Shown here piece by piece: positions 62,225 to 64,000 of a stretch of DNA of 64,000 bases (positions are counted from its first letter, which is position 1; each line of letters begins with the position of its first letter). Below the pieces are notes generated by a model. It was not told the DNA's origin. It did not search any database and saw only the letters and a program-made list of their open reading frames with translations. The translations under genes and the position numbers were made by a program. The stretch spans positions 1 to 64,000 of the forward strand of contig JAZOOD010000068.1 of assembly GCA_045654805.1 (NCBI GenBank). The letters are read 5' to 3'. This DNA is from CAZNKU01 sp045654805. Lineage in GTDB: Bacteria; Bacillota; Clostridia; Monoglobales; Firm-18.

Positions 62225-62971
62225 TTACTTCTTATAAGCAATACGATTAATTTGTGAAGCAATATATCCGGCACCATAGCCGTTATCAATATTCACTACA
62301 GATATACCATTTGCGCAGGAATTTATCATTGTAAGCAATGCAGAAAGACCTTCAAAGCTTGCACCATACCCCACAGAAGTAGGTACGGCAATAATCGGCT
62401 TATCAACAAGACCTCCTATTACGCTGGCAAGGGCACCTTCCATACCTGCAACAACAACTATACAGTTTGCCTGACGTATAACATCAATTTTTGACAGTAA
62501 TCGATGCAACCCGCTTACACCAACGTCGTATATACGTTCGACATTTGAGCCAAGATACTCAGCAGTTTGTGCTGCCTCCTCCGCTACTGAAATATCTGCA
62601 GTACCTGCTGTACATATTGCTATACTACCAATACATTTTTTGTCAGCTTTTTCAATCTTTAAAATTCTTGATATGCTGTCATATTCTATTTGAGGAATCA
62701 CAGATTTTACAAGTTTAAACTGTGCATCCGTTGCTCTTGTTCCAAATACTTCTCCATCTGTTTCATAGAGCTTTTTGTAAATATTAACAAGGTATTCGTC
62801 AGATTTTCCCTGGCAAAAAACAACTTCATTAACACCTGTACGGATTTTACGGTGTGTATCAAGCTTTGCATATCCAAGCTCTTCGAATGTTTTTCTGCCA
62901 AAAAAATGTTCTGCCTCCTGTAATGTTATTTCGTCATTTTTAAATTTTTCCAAAACCTCATTTATTTCCAC
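62225..62971 (-). CDS. larB: Nickel-pincer cofactor biosynthesis protein LarB
   Basis: A 248-residue enzyme that carboxylates and hydrolyses nicotinate adenine dinucleotide to the biscarboxylic mononucleotide. It has an N-terminal helical part (LQEAEHFFGRKTFEELGYAKLD, HRKIRTGVNEVVFCQGK) and a PurE-like domain (GTADISVAEEAAQTAEYLG, VVVAGMEGALASVIGGLVDKPIIAVPTSVGYG). GTG at 62971 is chosen because GGGAG lies 7 bases upstream. The frame is open to 63061, but that stretch contains the promoter. First gene of larBCE. LarA, the usual user of the cofactor, is not in the window. Confidence 0.93.
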   Translation of the reverse strand: MEINEVLEKFKNDEITLQEAEHFFGRKTFEELGYAKLDTHRKIRTGVNEVVFCQGKSDEYLVNIYKKLYETDGEVFGTRATDAQFKLVKSVIPQIEYDSISRILKIEKADKKCIGSIAICTAGTADISVAEEAAQTAEYLGSNVERIYDVGVSGLHRLLSKIDVIRQANCIVVVAGMEGALASVIGGLVDKPIIAVPTSVGYGASFEGLSALLTMINSCANGISVVNIDNGYGAGYIASQINRIAYKK

Positions 62972-63032
62972 AACATCACTCCCAAAATCAGTATTGTGTA
63001 CAAAGCTCCATTCACAAATTCTGTATGTGGCA

Positions 63033-63061
63033 ATTATATCATAAACTGTCGGAATAGTCAA
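63033..63061 (-). promoter_or_regulatory. Promoter of larBCE
   Basis: On the minus strand TTGACT (63056-63061), 17 bases, TATAAT (63033-63038), about 62 bases before the chosen larB start. Confidence 0.8.
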
Positions 63062-63100
63062 TTTGAGGATGGAAAATATGCCTAATTCATAACTATATTA

Positions 63101-63141
63101 AAAAAACACACAAAATGGTTTTATGTCCAAATTGTGTGTTT
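63101..63141 (-). terminator. Terminator after the EAL gene remnant
   Basis: On the minus strand AAACACACAA (63132-63141) pairs with TTGTGTGTTT (63104-63113), loop about 18 bases, followed by a T run. Confidence 0.8.
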
Positions 63142-63144
63142 AAT

Positions 63145-64000
63145 TTATCTTTTATTATATATTTCTATAAACGCTTCACACTCTTCCAATGGAAACGCTT
63201 TTGAATAATGCCATCCCTGAGCATAATCGCAATCAGACCTTGTCACAAGTGCATCTTGTTCATCTGTTTCAACCCCTTCACAAATGACAGATATCTTCAA
63301 ACTGTGTGCAAGAGCTATGATGCCAGAAAACAAATCTTTACCTCTTTGTGTATCAGCTTTTAAAAGAATGTCCCTGTCAATTTTAACAACATCAATAGGA
63401 TAGTCATACAGATTTGAAAGCGAAGTGTAACCGCTCCCTAAATCATCAAGGTAAATCTTAAATCCAAGTTCTTTGCAAAGAGTAACATTTTTAGTTGCAG
63501 TTTCTCTATCCTTTTCAATGGCATCCTCAGTTATCTCTATGGAAAGCTTTGACTTATCAAATTTATAACCGTCTGCAATCATTTTAAGCTTATGGACAAA
63601 ATTTTTCTCAGAAAGGGTAATTCTTGTAAAATTACAAGAAATTGAAATATCTTTATACTTTGAAAAATTGCAAATTTAGCATACCCGTTTCAACATCGGT
63701 CATTTTGTCTGCCTCATTTTCTTTTCGTATTCTTCTTATACGAATAATTAAAATTGCAACAAAAACAAAGAGAAGAATTGACAGTATAATCACACCAACA
63801 AGCCATTTGTAATTAGTTTTTGCATTTTGCGATGCATACGACAAATATATGCCATTTTTCTCATCAAGAGATATTTTGTTTGCTGCAGATTTTATTGCAG
63901 TAATTTTATCCTCCTTCGCGAGTGTTGTGAAGATAAGTCCCGATTTTTTTGGTTTGCCGTCTTGCTCATAGGAAATAAGTTCAAGATAATCCTTGCCGTA
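63145..64000 (-). pseudogene. Sensor-GGDEF-EAL c-di-GMP protein, internally deleted and frameshifted, 5' end outside window
   Basis: From 64000 leftwards the frame encodes the end of an extracellular sensor domain (solute-binding-like, YLELISYEQDGKPKKSG), one membrane helix (WLVGVIILSILLFVFVAILIIRI) and the first residues of a GGDEF domain (MTDVETGMLNLQFF), then stops at 63653. In another frame the sequence goes straight on into the second half of an EAL domain: SIEITE, LDDLGSGYTSL, VKIDRDIL, CEGVETDEQ. The GGDEF core and the EAL motif itself, about 270 residues by family comparison, are missing. A deletion with frameshift has therefore destroyed the gene. The remaining EAL part is well preserved, so the loss looks recent. 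Confidence 0.78.

Noticed and set aside
62972..63061. Upstream extension of larB by 30 codons
   Set aside because: It contains the TTGACT-N17-TATAAT promoter; GTG 62971 has a good ribosome binding site and fits the LarB N-terminus.
1..64000. CRISPR array, defence island, prophage or biosynthetic cluster
   Set aside because: No regularly spaced repeats, cas, restriction, toxin-antitoxin, phage structural or assembly-line genes were seen; nearly all genes are conserved housekeeping or sporulation genes.

Overview
The window is a 64 kb stretch of AT-rich chromosome that reads as core genome of an anaerobic, endospore-forming Clostridia-type Firmicute. Spore formation is shown by the forespore sigma factor SigG and a set of SleC-like cortex/peptidoglycan proteins. 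Anaerobic life is shown by the oxygen-sensitive class III ribonucleotide reductase (nrdD, nrdG) and a large 2-hydroxyacyl-CoA dehydratase-activase type protein. Almost every transcription unit has a recognisable sigma-A promoter (often TTGACA-N17-TATAAT) and a U-tailed terminator, and genes within operons commonly overlap by 1-20 bases.

Layout. 1-7214 (+): the tail of dut, a NusG domain II protein, a Gx transporter, maf, mreBCD, PBP2, minD and mgsA, a cell-shape and division cluster. 7222-8088 (+): sigG behind a leader that can hide its ribosome binding site. 8090-15942 (-): a seven-gene aromatic amino acid operon (aroF-tyrA-aroB-aroA-aroC-pheA-aroEK). A 34-codon leader peptide very rich in Tyr and Phe precedes it, followed by a terminator with a matching antiterminator. 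15929-16525 (-): a YaiI-family gene and a possible small membrane protein. 16587-25248: yajC (+), a membrane glycosyltransferase (-), radA-rdgB-sensor kinase (+), tRNA-Lys(CTT), a TIGR04086 membrane protein and secD-secF. 25254-31212: an NSS transporter (+), a CLC channel/antiporter with a DnaQ-like exonuclease (-), tRNA-Leu(CAA) followed by what may be a mobile-element scar, a small alarmone synthetase (-), and a Ca/Na antiporter (+) behind a yybP-ykoY type manganese riboswitch. 31215-34813 (-): three SleC-like genes and an Ldh2-family dehydrogenase. 34854-41873 (-): pncB, a secreted YcdB/SLH protein, dusB, ppx and guaB. 41889-43939 (-): a DUF554 and a DUF1015 protein. 44037-52847 (+): nusB-xseA-xseB-ispA-dxs-tlyA-nadK-argR-recN-rseC, an arrangement common in Clostridia. 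52864-55809 (+): nrdD-nrdG. 55830-60032 (-): the dehydratase-activase protein, split by one in-frame TAG. 60143-63061 (-): larE-larC-larB for the nickel-pincer cofactor. 63145-64000 (-): a broken sensor-GGDEF-EAL gene running off the window.

The most notable signals are regulatory or structural: (i) the Tyr/Phe leader-peptide attenuator of the aro operon; (ii) the in-frame amber codon that splits a normally single protein of about 1400 residues; (iii) the manganese riboswitch; (iv) a terminator hairpin a few bases after the predicted nrdD start site; (v) a stem that sequesters the sigG ribosome binding site; (vi) two small genes of 40 and 43 codons; (vii) an internal deletion in the c-di-GMP gene. 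I saw no CRISPR array, no complete insertion sequence or prophage, and no obvious defence system.
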